This document shows positions 11,767-22,340 of a stretch of 64,000 bases of DNA, one piece after another. The notes under the pieces are model-generated. The model was not told the DNA's origin. It saw nothing but the letters and a program-made list of their open reading frames with translations, and ran no database searches. The stretch comes from Chaetoceros tenuissimus (lineage: Eukaryota; Bacillariophyta; Thalassiosirophyceae; Chaetocerotales; Chaetocerotaceae): assembly GCA_021927905.1 (NCBI GenBank), contig BLLK01000038.1:434001-498000 (forward strand). The letters run 5' to 3'. Each line of letters opens with the position of its first letter. The stretch's first letter is position 1. A program made the position numbers and the translations under genes.

Positions 11767-11857
11767 AATTCATAATACGAAGCCTAATTCATAACATGTA
11801 TATTTTATAATCCAAAAGACTTATCATAAATTGTATTGGAATCATTTGACAGAATTA

Positions 11858-13712
11858 TTATCCCAGCCACTCCTTGAAGAAATCGTCTCCCTTGTCATCA
11901 ACAACTATAAAGGCCGGAAAGTCTTCAACGTCAATCTTCCAAACTGCCTCCATTCCATCTTCTTCGTTATCAAGCACTTCGACATTTTTTATACAATTCT
12001 TTGCAAGGATTGCAGCAGGGCCTCCGATGGAACCTAGATAGAAACCTCCATGTGTCTTGCATGCTTTTGTAACTGCCTTCGACCTATTCCCCTTGGCAAG
12101 TGTAACAAAAGATCCTCCATTTTCCATAAATTTATCTACATATGCATCCATTCTGCCTGCTGTGGTTGGTCCAAAACTTCCACTTGCAAAACCTTTTGGT
12201 GTCTTCGCAGGGCCTGCGTAGTATATAATGTGATCTTTTGCGTATTGTGGTAAACCTTCTCCGCTTTCAATTTTGGCAAGCATCTTTGCATGTGCAATAT
12301 CTCTTGCTACTACGATGGTACCTATGTAACAAAGGAGTATTATCAGCTATGATATGGGAAAGGTGATTGCCCGTTGTTCTTTTGCTTACCTGTCAAACTC
12401 AGTCTAGTTTTCACTGGGTATTCTGAAAGTTTCTGTCGCAATTCTGCCATAGACATGGCATTCAAATCAATCTTCACAACCTGATCTGAGAGCGATGATT
12501 CGGAAACCTCTGGAAGATACTTTCCAACATCTTCTTCAAGTTTTTCAATAAATACGCTGCAATATGAAAGATGAGATTAATTATTCTTTGTGTAATCATG
12601 GCGATGCATTTTCATTTCTGAACTCACCCTTCCTTTGTGATCTTCCCCTTTACCTGGCGATCAGCAGAACACGATACACCAATACCCACTGGGCAAGAAG
12701 CTCCATGTCTTGGCAATCGCACCACGCGGACGTCGTGAACAAAATATTTACCTCCAAATTGAGCTCCTATTCCTAGATTTCTAGTCATTTCCAAAATATG
12801 ATTTTCCCATGCGATGTCTCTGAAAGCTCTACCTGTCTCATCTCCAGTAGTTGGTAAATCATCGTAATACTTTGTACTTGCCAATTTGACTGTTTTCAAA
12901 GTCAACTCGGCAGACAATCCTCCGACTACAACTGCTAGATGGTACGGAGGGCAAGCGCTTGTTCCTATAGTTTTAATATTATCCTCCAAAAACTTTTCAA
13001 GAGAACCTGGATTCAAAAGTGCCTTGGTTTGCTGATACAAAAAGGTTTTATTGGCTGATCCGCCACCCTTTGCGATAAAAAGAAAATTATATTCATTTCC
13101 GTGTGTTGCAAAAATATCTACCTGGGCAGGTAAATTTGAGCCAGTATTCTTTTCTTCAAACATATCTATAGGTGCCACTTGACTATATCTTAAATTCAAA
13201 TTAGTGTATGCATCAAATGCTCCACCTGACAAATGTTTATCATCGTCTCCTTCCGTCAAAACAAGATTTCCCTTTTTACCCATGACAATGGCAGTTCCAG
13301 TATCTTGACAACCTGGCAAGATTCTTCCAGAAGCAATATTGGCATTTTTGAGTAATTCTAACGCAACGAACTTATCATTTTCGGATGCTTCAGGGTCATC
13401 CAAAATTTTTCGTACCTGTCTCAAATGTGCAGGCCTGAGCAAATGTGCAACGTCTGCAAATGCTGTGGATGAAAGTTCACGAAGCACTTCACCAGGCACG
13501 GAGAGATATTCCTTTCCATTCACAATTGTGGTGGATACAGCTGATGCCGGAAGGAGTTGTTTGTACTCTGTATGTTCCTCCGCTGGAATGTTGGAAGGAT
13601 CTTTTTGAAAAAGTGGTGAGTAGTTGAAGGTTGGTGCTGCTTTCGATGAGAATTGAGCCAAGCGCCTCGGAGCTGAGCTTGCAGCTGCTTTTGAAATTCT
13701 TTGAAGAAACAT
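11858..13712 (-). CDS. Fumarate hydratase class I (iron-sulfur), mitochondrial
   Basis: Three exons: 13712-12628, 12556-12390 and 12321-11858, with introns of 71 and 68 bp in consistent phase; 571 residues. It catalyses fumarate to malate in the TCA cycle. The class I (oxygen-sensitive 4Fe-4S) family is clear from [57 protein letters not shown] and [18 protein letters not shown]; the three Cys in these blocks are the usual cluster ligands. The C-terminal beta domain has [27 protein letters not shown] and [16 protein letters not shown]. The N-terminus [21 protein letters not shown] is a typical mitochondrial presequence. Length matches full-length family members. Confidence 0.95.
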
Positions 13713-13967
13713 TATTTTGTTTGTTCTTTGAAAAAAGGATATAAGCTATGAGATGAAGAAGATCCAATACCAATGCATTTGCAACGGAAGAGAGGAAGAT
13801 TTTGAACGGAAGTGTTCCAGTGTTCTCGAAGAAGGCCATCACACCAATACATCAAAACACCTACTCAACAGGGATAATGTCTGCAGATCGTCATTGTCAA
13901 AATACCGGAACATTTTTTAAAATTCCGATGTTGTAACTCTATCGTTATTTTACAAGTAATAAAAACT

Positions 13968-15269
13968 CTATCCTTCCGACGGCTCAGATTCTTCTGAAAT
14001 ATTACTATCGCTTGGTTCTTGAGACGGAGACTCAGACGGCAACATGGACACAGATGGTATGCCACTTGGTGATGCCGTTATCGAAGGCATGGTGCTTGTA
14101 GATGGCGTGCCACTTGGAATGTTGGATATGCTTGGTCCTAAAGAGACGCTTGGGCTTTCACTGATACTAGAAGGACTTGTACTCATTGATGGAGAAGAAG
14201 ATACGGATGGGATATTACTCGGTGCTATGGACAAACTCGGTGCCAGACTACTGCTCGGGCTGTCACTTGCAAGTGCTGATGGTTTTGAGGTTATCGAAGG
14301 TAAAGTTGAAATTGAAGGTGTACTACTAGGTGCAAATTCTGTAGAAGGAGATGCACTGACACTTGGAGAAGACGAAGGGTAAATCGTAGGAGTTTTTGAC
14401 GGTACTGATGAGTCTGACATTGTTGGAGGAGATGTCTGCTGCAACGTTGAAGGAGATTGCGACTCTGATGGAGCTACAGTTACATAGTAATCCTTTTCTC
14501 TTGGTTCTTCTGTTCTATTTTCACGTGGATAAACTTTGACAGTCTTGGTATTTTTGAATTTCTTTCCAGGTTTTGGAAGCTTTTGTGACTTGGATGATCT
14601 ACTGAAGAAATCTTTTGTCGACTTTGATTCTTTTACTGACTTTGCTGACTTTGGCCCTTTTGCATCTTTCCCAGTCCCTTGCTTTGTATTTTTTGTGCCT
14701 TTGGAAGTCTTAGTTCCTAAACTTTCAATAGTAGCTTTCATCGACTTTGTGCTCTTCCCACCAAGTAACATGCCATTCCCAATACTTCCTGCAGATTTCG
14801 GTCTCAAGTCAACCGTGTTTATGTTGAAAGGACTTGACTTTGCAGCTTTGTTAGAATCTTTGCTCCCTTTAGTTTTCGTAACTTTTAGGCCATCATTTTC
14901 AAGTTCATCATGTCCATGAATAATATCGATAATAGGGTCAAGCACTGTCTTGGAAGATTTGATACTTTTCGTGTTTCCTGTCTGTATTATACCATGAACA
15001 TGATTCGTCTTTTCTTTCTTTGATTTATCAGACTTTACTCTACGATGCAAATAGTTTCCAAAAGTAGAGCTATCCATGTATTGACCCTTTGTTTCTCCTT
15101 GTTCATGCCACATTTTTACTTCCATCCTATTCTTTCGAAGAAGGCTTGTAGGTGTAGGGTGTTCATCTTGTATTGTTTTTTTGTTGCCGAACATGGGTTC
15201 TTCCTTCGCTTGGATGCTATCCAGAGCAAGACACAAGAAAGCTATGCGAACGCAGCTGGAGAACCTCAT
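13968..15269 (-). CDS. Silaffin-like secreted protein: KxxK lysine clusters plus PSxxPS repeats
   Basis: Intronless frame of 433 residues. MRFSSCVRIAFLCLALDSIQA is a signal peptide. Residues ~80-245 are Lys/Ser/Thr-rich. Lysines at 201, 204, 207, 210, 213, 216 and 219, and again at 227, 230, 233, 236, 239, 242 and 245, follow a strict every-third-residue pattern (KxxK), with a four-lysine run at 187-196. Such 'pentalysine clusters' are known from diatom silaffins and direct proteins to the silica deposition vesicle. The C-terminal ~160 residues are Ser/Pro/Thr-rich with many PSxxPS units (for example PSSSPSVSASPS), common in diatom wall and secreted proteins. No catalytic domain is present. 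A role in silica morphogenesis or wall assembly is inferred from composition and targeting signals. Confidence 0.8.
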   Translation of the reverse strand: MRFSSCVRIAFLCLALDSIQAKEEPMFGNKKTIQDEHPTPTSLLRKNRMEVKMWHEQGETKGQYMDSSTFGNYLHRRVKSDKSKKEKTNHVHGIIQTGNTKSIKSSKTVLDPIIDIIHGHDELENDGLKVTKTKGSKDSNKAAKSSPFNINTVDLRPKSAGSIGNGMLLGGKSTKSMKATIESLGTKTSKGTKNTKQGTGKDAKGPKSAKSVKESKSTKDFFSRSSKSQKLPKPGKKFKNTKTVKVYPRENRTEEPREKDYYVTVAPSESQSPSTLQQTSPPTMSDSSVPSKTPTIYPSSSPSVSASPSTEFAPSSTPSISTLPSITSKPSALASDSPSSSLAPSLSIAPSNIPSVSSSPSMSTSPSSISESPSVSLGPSISNIPSGTPSTSTMPSITASPSGIPSVSMLPSESPSQEPSDSNISEESEPSEG

Positions 15270-15733
15270 CCTTGTATATATAGTGTTGGATAATGGTGCT
15301 ATTCAATAGGGAGTAGTCTCCATTTATGTGCGCGAGATAGATGCTATGCTATTGCTGTTCGACACTGACATACAGAATAGTGAGAACAAAAATGAGGTTG
15401 ATCTAATTTTTTCGAGATACTGACTGTACACAAGACTGAAAGGCCCACAGCCGTTAAAAACGGCTACAACTATGCTCACAAAGTATAAATAATTTGAAAT
15501 AAAATTGATATTTTACCTCGAGCTCTGAAAAACAAGAGTAATCATTGCCAAGTTACTTGATATTCATTTCAAAAAAAATCCAAGATTGACAGAATAATGC
15601 AGAAAGACTTCCACATCAAGTATATGCTGTAGTAGGTGGGGAAGGATGATACAAGTTCACAAAGTTTCACATCATGGAAAAAATTATTTCCTTTTCTTTC
15701 AAAACAGTTTGGTCATTTTATTGACAATATGAA
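15270..15733. other. Divergent promoter region of the silaffin-like and TPR-like genes
   Basis: 464 bp between two genes that point away from each other. It contains a perfect inverted repeat, AGCCGTT-AAA-AACGGCT, at 15449-15465. No coding region seen. The repeat could be a regulator site or a structured 5' leader element, but nothing further supports either. Confidence 0.4.
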
Positions 15734-16558
15734 ATGAAGGAAGCTCATTACCAACAATGCCCTGAATCTTCATTGCAAAATATTGATGAAACATCTAGAA
15801 AACTTCAAGAACAAGGGTTGAAGAAAGAGGCACTAGATTGTTTACAACTTGGATTACTCAAACGGAAAGAGCTCTATGGTTGCAAAAGTGCAGAGTTGCA
15901 AAATGAATGTAAAAGAGTAGGCAAATTGTTCGTGGAGATATGTAAAACTTTAGAGTTTGATGAGGGAATTGACTATCTACATAAAGCATTGAAGATTGTG
16001 AAAAGTGACAGAAGAACTAAAATGCATATTTTTCAACTTTTGGCTGAATTATATTTCAAGGCGAAGCATCATTTTATGGCATTAAAGTGTGCTCGGCAAG
16101 TTCTTTCTCTTCATAAAGCATTAGGCGATGGTGAAATAGATTGTGCAGCAGCCATGTTAAATGTGTGCTTTCATCTCTCAAACATGAAAAAGCACGAAGC
16201 TGCGCTAAAGCAAGCCGAAGCTGCGATAGAATTACTCCGATCAAAGATGCCAAGACCAAACAGTATGCAAACTATACGTGAGTATTCTGACACGGAATCT
16301 GTGGCAGAGAGTGAGACTCTATCAACTGTCAAAACGGATATGAGGGTAGTTGAAGTCGTTGCACTTGGGTATCATAATGCAGGAGTTCAATTTGAGTTTT
16401 TAGGGGACATCAAAAATTGCTACTATATATTTCGTCACGGTGGTGAAATAGCATCCCAGTTTCTTGGACAGGATCATACTATTACAGAAATGCTGCTAGA
16501 GTCGACAAGGTGTACGGCCCGTCAAATTGTAAAGAATGGAATTATTCTTGAAATTTAG
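15734..16558 (+). CDS. TPR-like helical repeat protein, function unknown
   Basis: Intronless frame of 274 residues, ATG at 15734. It is almost wholly helical by composition, with tetratricopeptide-like pairs: LQEQGLKKEALDCLQLGLL, GIDYLHKALKIVKS, QLLAELYFKAKHHFMALKCA, MLNVCFHLSNMKKHEAALKQ, and LGYHNAGVQFEFLGDIKNCY. The spacing and small residues at helix crossings resemble TPR units such as those of light-chain/LGN-type proteins, but they are degenerate. A Ser/Glu-rich linker (about residues 185-205) splits the array. It has no targeting signal. Probably a protein-interaction scaffold; I cannot assign a partner. Confidence 0.65.
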   Translation: MKEAHYQQCPESSLQNIDETSRKLQEQGLKKEALDCLQLGLLKRKELYGCKSAELQNECKRVGKLFVEICKTLEFDEGIDYLHKALKIVKSDRRTKMHIFQLLAELYFKAKHHFMALKCARQVLSLHKALGDGEIDCAAAMLNVCFHLSNMKKHEAALKQAEAAIELLRSKMPRPNSMQTIREYSDTESVAESETLSTVKTDMRVVEVVALGYHNAGVQFEFLGDIKNCYYIFRHGGEIASQFLGQDHTITEMLLESTRCTARQIVKNGIILEI

Positions 16559-16601
16559 TGATGATCAAAGTTTAATATAATATACATGTTTACTACTATG
16601 T

Positions 16602-18542
16602 CTACTTTTTATTTGATAGCAATGATGACAAGATAGCTAGTTGGGTATCATTATCATCTGCAAAGTTCTTCTTTGCTTTCTTTTTCTTCTTTTCATTTGG
16701 TTTTGGATTTTGTTTAGGTTTTTTCTTTCCGCTTGCACTTTTCTTTTTATCATTATCGATGACTAATGGCCTGGTTGCTTTCACTTTTGGACTCTCGGTT
16801 TTTGAAGTTTCCTTTGGTTGAGTTGTCTGTACAGCTGCTGACTCTATTTTTGATTCTTCAATCGAGACTTCGTCGGGATTAGATCCAAAAGCTTGCTTCA
16901 GTTCAGACAGTGTCGTTTCAGTGATTGGCCATTTCGCTTTGGCAGCCGCATTCTGTAGAAAGAATACAGACGTATCAAAAGATGCAATTCTATATCTTTC
17001 CTTCAGACGACGGTGTTGAGTTCCCTCGCAGTAATAATGTGGGTCATCTTTCTGTGATAGAAATAAGTGATGGACAAGTGAAGTTGCACTGTTGAGTAAT
17101 TTCCATCCTTTTGATTCCGTCCATGCTGGCACAAATACAATAAACATAAATGGTTCTTTGATAGACTCATCAGTCAATAAATCTTCCATCTTTTTGCACA
17201 TAGCCGATATGAAATCTGAGGCAAATGGAGGATTTGCCTGAAAACATGCCCCATTCCTCATCAATGATTGAAAATTTGTGTTGAAGAAAGAACCTAGAGA
17301 ACCAAAATCACAATCGGTATCTGGAAACGCAGAACAAAATCGCTCATACCTTGAGTTGAATGGACTTGCAAAACACTCTAAATTGCAGTTGAAATTCCGA
17401 AGCAAAACATCAAAGACATTTCCATTTAAAGAAGATTGTAGTCCAGCTCCCTCCAATTGGTCATATCGTGCTAAGAGAGAAAAAAGAGAGCACAAAAATG
17501 TATTTTGATGCTCCTGCAAACTACTACTGCTTTTGTTGGTTCGATCAAATAAGTGCTGCAACTTTTCGAAATGGGGCATACTGATGCGAAAAGATTGTCC
17601 AGATAGTGCCAGAGTATAATACTCTGTCCCTTCATCATCATCACCCTTCTTCGCCTCTAGTGTCAACTTTGGAATTCCCTTCTTACTTGCTTTTTTTGTA
17701 GAGTTGGTGAGAGTGTCGCCAGCCCTCTTTCTCACATCTCGAAGTACTTCTGCTTCTGCTTCACTTGCCAACTCTTTCACCATTCTTGCAATCTTTGCGC
17801 ATCGCCTTTGAAATGGTTTGGATGTGAAGAATTCTTTCACTTTCTCCAAATTATCTTTTCCTTTCGTGGCCTTTCTCCATTCTCGTGTGAACTGGAATTG
17901 AATTTCATTTTTCAAAAGGTCACCACTTCTATTGTTTGTTGAAGACAAAAGTATAGGATCCATAAAAATTCCTTGATCAGAGGCGAGAGCAATTAGATTC
18001 GCAATCTGAGAGATATTTCCATGAAGTGGCAGTTCTCCGATTTTCTTATTTTGTCGAGTATTAATGACTTGAAAGGTCTCATCTACCTTACATGCAAAGT
18101 AAAATCTTTCAAGAATAGAGTGAGAGGGTATCTTCACCCATAGACTATTTACATCTATACCATCTCTTTTTTTGGACTTTTTCTTTTCTTCCTTTTGCGT
18201 TTCGATTTGACTGTTGCCAGCAATGTATTTAAATGCAGAGTGAAACTTTTGCTTAAACTTTTCATAGGTTCTTCTTCTGATAATCTCCACTTGCGGGCAA
18301 GTTGGTGGACTCAACATTATATTTTGTGACGTTTGAAAGTTACCATTGCCAATAAATATATGTACGTATGGATTCCATATCTTGCCTTCTTTTCGACTAT
18401 CTGGAATTGTTCTTTCATTTTCACCATAGCCTTTCAGTTCCGGTATAAGTCTCATTCTTTGCGTTGTGGATTGCTCTTGACTCATCTTTTTCCCAGAACC
18501 TAACTCAGACATGATTGAGCTCATGTCTTCATCACCTCTCAT
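16602..18542 (-). CDS. PCIF1/CAPAM-type mRNA cap adenosine methyltransferase
   Basis: Intronless frame of 646 residues, ATG at 18542. PCIF1 adds the N6-methyl group to 2'-O-methyladenosine next to the mRNA cap. Diagnostic is the NPPF catalytic motif in ACFQANPPFASDFISAMC (about residue 437), followed by FIVFVPAWTESKGWKLL and the region HHYYCEG-like DPHYYCEGTQHRRLKERYRI, as in the PCIF1 methyltransferase domain. The upstream FNCNLECFASPFNSRYERFC block is also typical. No WW domain is visible at the N-terminus, unlike animal PCIF1. The C-terminus is a long Lys-rich tail, probably a nuclear signal. Family very likely; the cap substrate is inferred from the family. Confidence 0.85.
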   Translation of the reverse strand: MRGDEDMSSIMSELGSGKKMSQEQSTTQRMRLIPELKGYGENERTIPDSRKEGKIWNPYVHIFIGNGNFQTSQNIMLSPPTCPQVEIIRRRTYEKFKQKFHSAFKYIAGNSQIETQKEEKKKSKKRDGIDVNSLWVKIPSHSILERFYFACKVDETFQVINTRQNKKIGELPLHGNISQIANLIALASDQGIFMDPILLSSTNNRSGDLLKNEIQFQFTREWRKATKGKDNLEKVKEFFTSKPFQRRCAKIARMVKELASEAEAEVLRDVRKRAGDTLTNSTKKASKKGIPKLTLEAKKGDDDEGTEYYTLALSGQSFRISMPHFEKLQHLFDRTNKSSSSLQEHQNTFLCSLFSLLARYDQLEGAGLQSSLNGNVFDVLLRNFNCNLECFASPFNSRYERFCSAFPDTDCDFGSLGSFFNTNFQSLMRNGACFQANPPFASDFISAMCKKMEDLLTDESIKEPFMFIVFVPAWTESKGWKLLNSATSLVHHLFLSQKDDPHYYCEGTQHRRLKERYRIASFDTSVFFLQNAAAKAKWPITETTLSELKQAFGSNPDEVSIEESKIESAAVQTTQPKETSKTESPKVKATRPLVIDNDKKKSASGKKKPKQNPKPNEKKKKKAKKNFADDNDTQLAILSSLLSNKK

Positions 18543-18923
18543 TTTCCTATTTGTGTATTTTATTTACTTTATTACTCTCTGCCTCTGTCCAAAAGCGTTT
18601 GATGGTGTAGTTATCTTTCTTATTTGATATGCATATGGTAGTCATTCAATCACTGAAAAGAAAGGATGAATGGTTTATGGTTTGTGGCTGTATCAGAAAA
18701 AGACAGAAAAGGAGATGAAAGAGCAAGGTCGTAAGTACTATCACCCTGAACCAAAGAATTTTGCGAGTATTTCAATGTTCAAAGTCATCTACGAGTACTA
18801 CTGTACTCCAATGATAAAACTTAATTATAATTCAAAAAGATATATTTACGTCGTCGGAAAAAATCTATGTGTTATGATTTGATTAGAATTTGATCCATTT
18901 TGATCCCAACAAATGAAACCACT
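18543..18923. other. Intergenic, 0.38 kb
   Basis: Upstream of the PCIF1-like gene and downstream of the phosphatase gene. The 70-aa plus-strand frame at 18670-18882 has no support. Confidence 0.4.
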
Positions 18924-20966
18924 TTATAGCTCCCAAAATGGTCTGAGAACAATGATGAGGATACTGACATTGTCACGACTACGGCGTACACGGATCGCTT
19001 GGTCACTTAAAATTCTAGCAACTTCGGCAGGTTCCCCTCGGTGTGCAATTAGTTCTTGTCTTGCTAGCGCGATGGCATCTTGAGAACGGAAGACATCGAA
19101 CAGACCATCACATGCCAATAAAAGAAATTCGTCATTGTGATTCAAAACCTGTGGTAGAAAAGAATACAGTCATGAGTTTACTGTTGCAGAAATTGTCAAC
19201 AAATGTGGTTGAAATTCTCACTTACCATCGATGCAATTTCTGGCTCTGAACTGACTAATGGGGCTGTTAAATCTTTTGCGATTTCATCATTTCCAGCACC
19301 ATTATTCATATCTTCTGATTCTTCATCTAACATAGCTTTGATTCCCATCTTAAATGATTTATCCCCAAATGCTCGAGTAATAGCCAATTCTCCCATTACT
19401 CTCTTATGAAGAATAAAACCTCCTGCTGCTCGGACGCGAGCAGCTTCATCTGGTCGACTAGGCTTGTGATCACTGGTAAGTTCTACACATTGCCCTCCCG
19501 CTCTACATAAAACAACACGACTATCACCGACATTTGCAGCGAAAAGCCTACGTCCCATAAGAATAACAGTTGCTGCGGTGGATCCACTTTGTGGTGCAGT
19601 TTTTGGAGAAATAAATTCCTTATCTGTGCGCAAGTATGCTGTTTTTAGAATTCTTCGCATGAGCTCAGATGCTGCATCTTCTGCTTGTTCTGTATGACTA
19701 CCTCTGGCTCCTCTACTAGTCTCAATTGCATTTCGTAATGCGTCTCTTTCTGCAAACATTTGATTACGAATATTTCTAGGAAGTGCTTCTACCAAAAAGT
19801 TGGAACATTCATCTCCTCCATGACCGTCAAAAACTGCAGCAAAAGTTGTCATGGCGAGATCATTCAGTGTTTCTTTCTTTTCTCCGCCGTAATAATTTTG
19901 TGGCTGCTCATACATTAAACTCTGGATGACGATTGACCTATCCTCCATTGTCGGTCTAGCTCCAATTGCTTCTGAAATACCATAGTCAAATCTATTGACT
20001 GAAAATCCTGTTCTTCCGACAATAAATTCATCTCCAATTGTAAGTGCTCCCATACCCTTTTCATTATATGGGCCTACAAGTCTCATATATGATCCATTCT
20101 AAAACAGCAATAGTGTAATATGTAAGCAAATACAACAAGAATTTCAAAAAATAATATAAGTCATGCGAACAAGTATAAAGACGTACCGTACTCTCTAAAT
20201 CAGCGAGAACAAAAACACCACCTCGTTTTTTAGAATTCGGCCCATGAGGCAAGTAAACAATAGCACCATGCTTCCGACTAAGTTCTCTATCCATGATACA
20301 AAGATCAGCCTCGTGTGCTCTTCCAAAGACATATGGACAACGCTGCGCATAAATATCAATCAATTTCCCTCTCATAGGTCCCTTCGAACAATGAATGGTA
20401 ATCTTCTGCTTGGCATCGTTCACTTCTTCCACATTAAAAACAGAATTTCCTGCAGCAAATGATGCCTTTTTACAAAGGACCCACCGTTCTGCATCCAATG
20501 AAAGCAATCTCGCTTCTTTCCTTGCCTCATCGCCATTCTTGGTGACAAATATCTTGGCTTTCCCAACTCTGACCGCTGCATCACCTCTGTCACCTCTAAT
20601 ATGCCAGCCAGTGGTCATACCTGCTCTCAGTGCATAGAGTGCCGCCTGTTCTCCATCAAAATCAGTAAGCCGTGCGAGGATTCCAGCCGCCGGACCTGTC
20701 ATTGAGTCGTCCATTCTTCTACAAATGTCATCAGGGTTAGGAGAACTCGCCACTCCATTTCCAATAGTGCATGATCTTCCGTATACAGTCCAGTATGCTG
20801 TAGCTGGTTCAGGTTTGCCTTCATCTTCATCTTCCGATGTGGTGAATTTGAGACATATTCGGTAGAGTGAGCGGGTATATACCTCGCGTGGAGAAACGAA
20901 TTGCCTGCCGCCGCGTGTCCATGAATCTCTGTCGGTCCGAGTCACGGCATCACTCTTATCATTCAT
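18924..20966 (-). CDS. Protein phosphatase 2C with N-terminal FHA domain
   Basis: Three exons: 20966-20187, 20098-19226 and 19148-18924, with phase-0 introns of 88 and 77 bp; 625 residues. The FHA domain (phospho-threonine binding) spans the first junction: CPYVFGRAHEADLCIMDREL, SRKHGAIVYL, VLADLESTV joined to NGSYMRLVG. The PP2C domain follows with all main motifs: EAIGARPTMEDRS, FAAVFDGHGGDECSNFL, FAANVGDSRVVLCRAG, LTSDHKPSRPDE, LAITRAFGDKSFKMG, LLLACDGLFDVF and RDNVSILI; the metal-binding Asp residues are present. The N-terminal ~190 residues are not recognised. The arrangement recalls plant KAPP, where FHA docks the phosphatase on phosphorylated partners. No targeting signal is seen. Confidence 0.9.
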
Positions 20967-22340
20967 TTTGCCGTTTTATATTTTTGTAAATTAATTGAAT
21001 TGATGGGTAAGTAGTGTTTGTTGCCTATGTATCGATATGGATGTGGGAACGAAGGAGGATATGTATGTGCTTATGCAGTCTGTTGGAAATGTCTAGTGCT
21101 CGAGTGAAGAATACACGAGGCTCTCTCCAAGTCAGTTTGTAATTTAGTGAATTGAAATTCTGTATTGCTGTTTCTGCAATGAATTAAAATTTTATTATAG
21201 CTATGATGGACGATATTTTTGTGTCGTTTGAAATAAATTAAAAAAAGAGGTGAGCAAAGAAGAGAAGGCAGGCAACAGAGAAGAGTTAAGGTGCACTACA
21301 AAAGCTAGATGGACCAGTATCTTTTATATTGAAATAATATAAGATCTAGGATCATGTATTTGCTGCGTATGATGTCCCATTCAAGATCTTCCATATCTAT
21401 TCCCAAGACGAACGTAGCAATGACCTCTAAACCTATGGCAGGAGGTTGCTGTGTATCTTTGTTACATACTCACCTGCAGATTTCTAACCGAAGCTTCGAC
21501 CCTCTTACTAACTTCTAGACTTGTCTATATTGCAATAGATGGATCAATAGCCTCTGTATGATGGCTAAAGAAGCTCTACTGTTTGTTGTATTAGGGGCTG
21601 GACTACTTGCTGATGGTAACTACTAGCTAGAGTACTGCTGGTAATGTTTGAACGGCACGACCCCAATTTTTACCCGTTGCTGAAATGATAGGGGAAGTTT
21701 TCTGGCGGATGTTTGAATTCAAATGAAAGTAGAGTGACCTTAGTCATTGTTTTTATCCCTATTGATTTGGGTGATAGTTCTTCATACGTACTTGTTTTCA
21801 GTGCTATCCATTATTTGAGACAAACAATAGTCGTACTTGGATTTCGAACTACTTTAACAAAAGAGAATGACATCCCTCCACGATCTCATTCGTGTTTCAG
21901 TCATACCTTTGACGTCTGGCTGCGTGGAATGTTCGCATCACCCTTGGTAATTTTTCTTCATTTTCCAGTAAAAATGCATTCGAATAATTTATTTTCATCT
22001 CTCGGAGAAATAGTTTCGCAATGACTTTAAATTTTTGCTTGCTCTGATCACTTGATGAAATAAAGAAATAATAGTTATTGTAAAAGTTTATAATTGTCCT
22101 AGTCTTCTTATGTTTATGTATATATATATATATATTTAATTACTGGCTTTCCTGAGATCATAATCACATCCACTTTGCACTAATGTGCGTTCCTTCACTA
22201 CTTGATCCCAGTCATCCTTCACTCAAACAATAATCGTACATGTTGTGCATTATAGCACTCAGTAGATCGTATTTAATATCACAAATGAATCCAGTAGCTT
22301 ACATGAGAATTCGATTCTTCATGCACTTTGAATTCAATAT
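20967..22340. other. Intergenic, 1.37 kb, with a TA microsatellite
   Basis: Upstream of the phosphatase gene and downstream of the exonuclease gene. A (TA)n run lies at about 22119-22135. A 103-aa frame at 21713-22024 has no recognisable features. Nothing else is seen. Confidence 0.4.

Noticed and set aside
13489-13842. 117-aa minus frame over the fumarase start
   Set aside because: A shadow in another frame of the real fumarase presequence exon.
14044-14919. Plus-strand frames of 112 and 127 aa with Gly/Leu or Phe-rich pattern
   Set aside because: Antisense of the Ser/Pro and Lys-rich repeats of the silaffin-like gene.
21713-22024. 103-aa frame in the intergenic region
   Set aside because: No motif, no signal peptide with a coherent mature part, isolated, and composition like the surrounding DNA.
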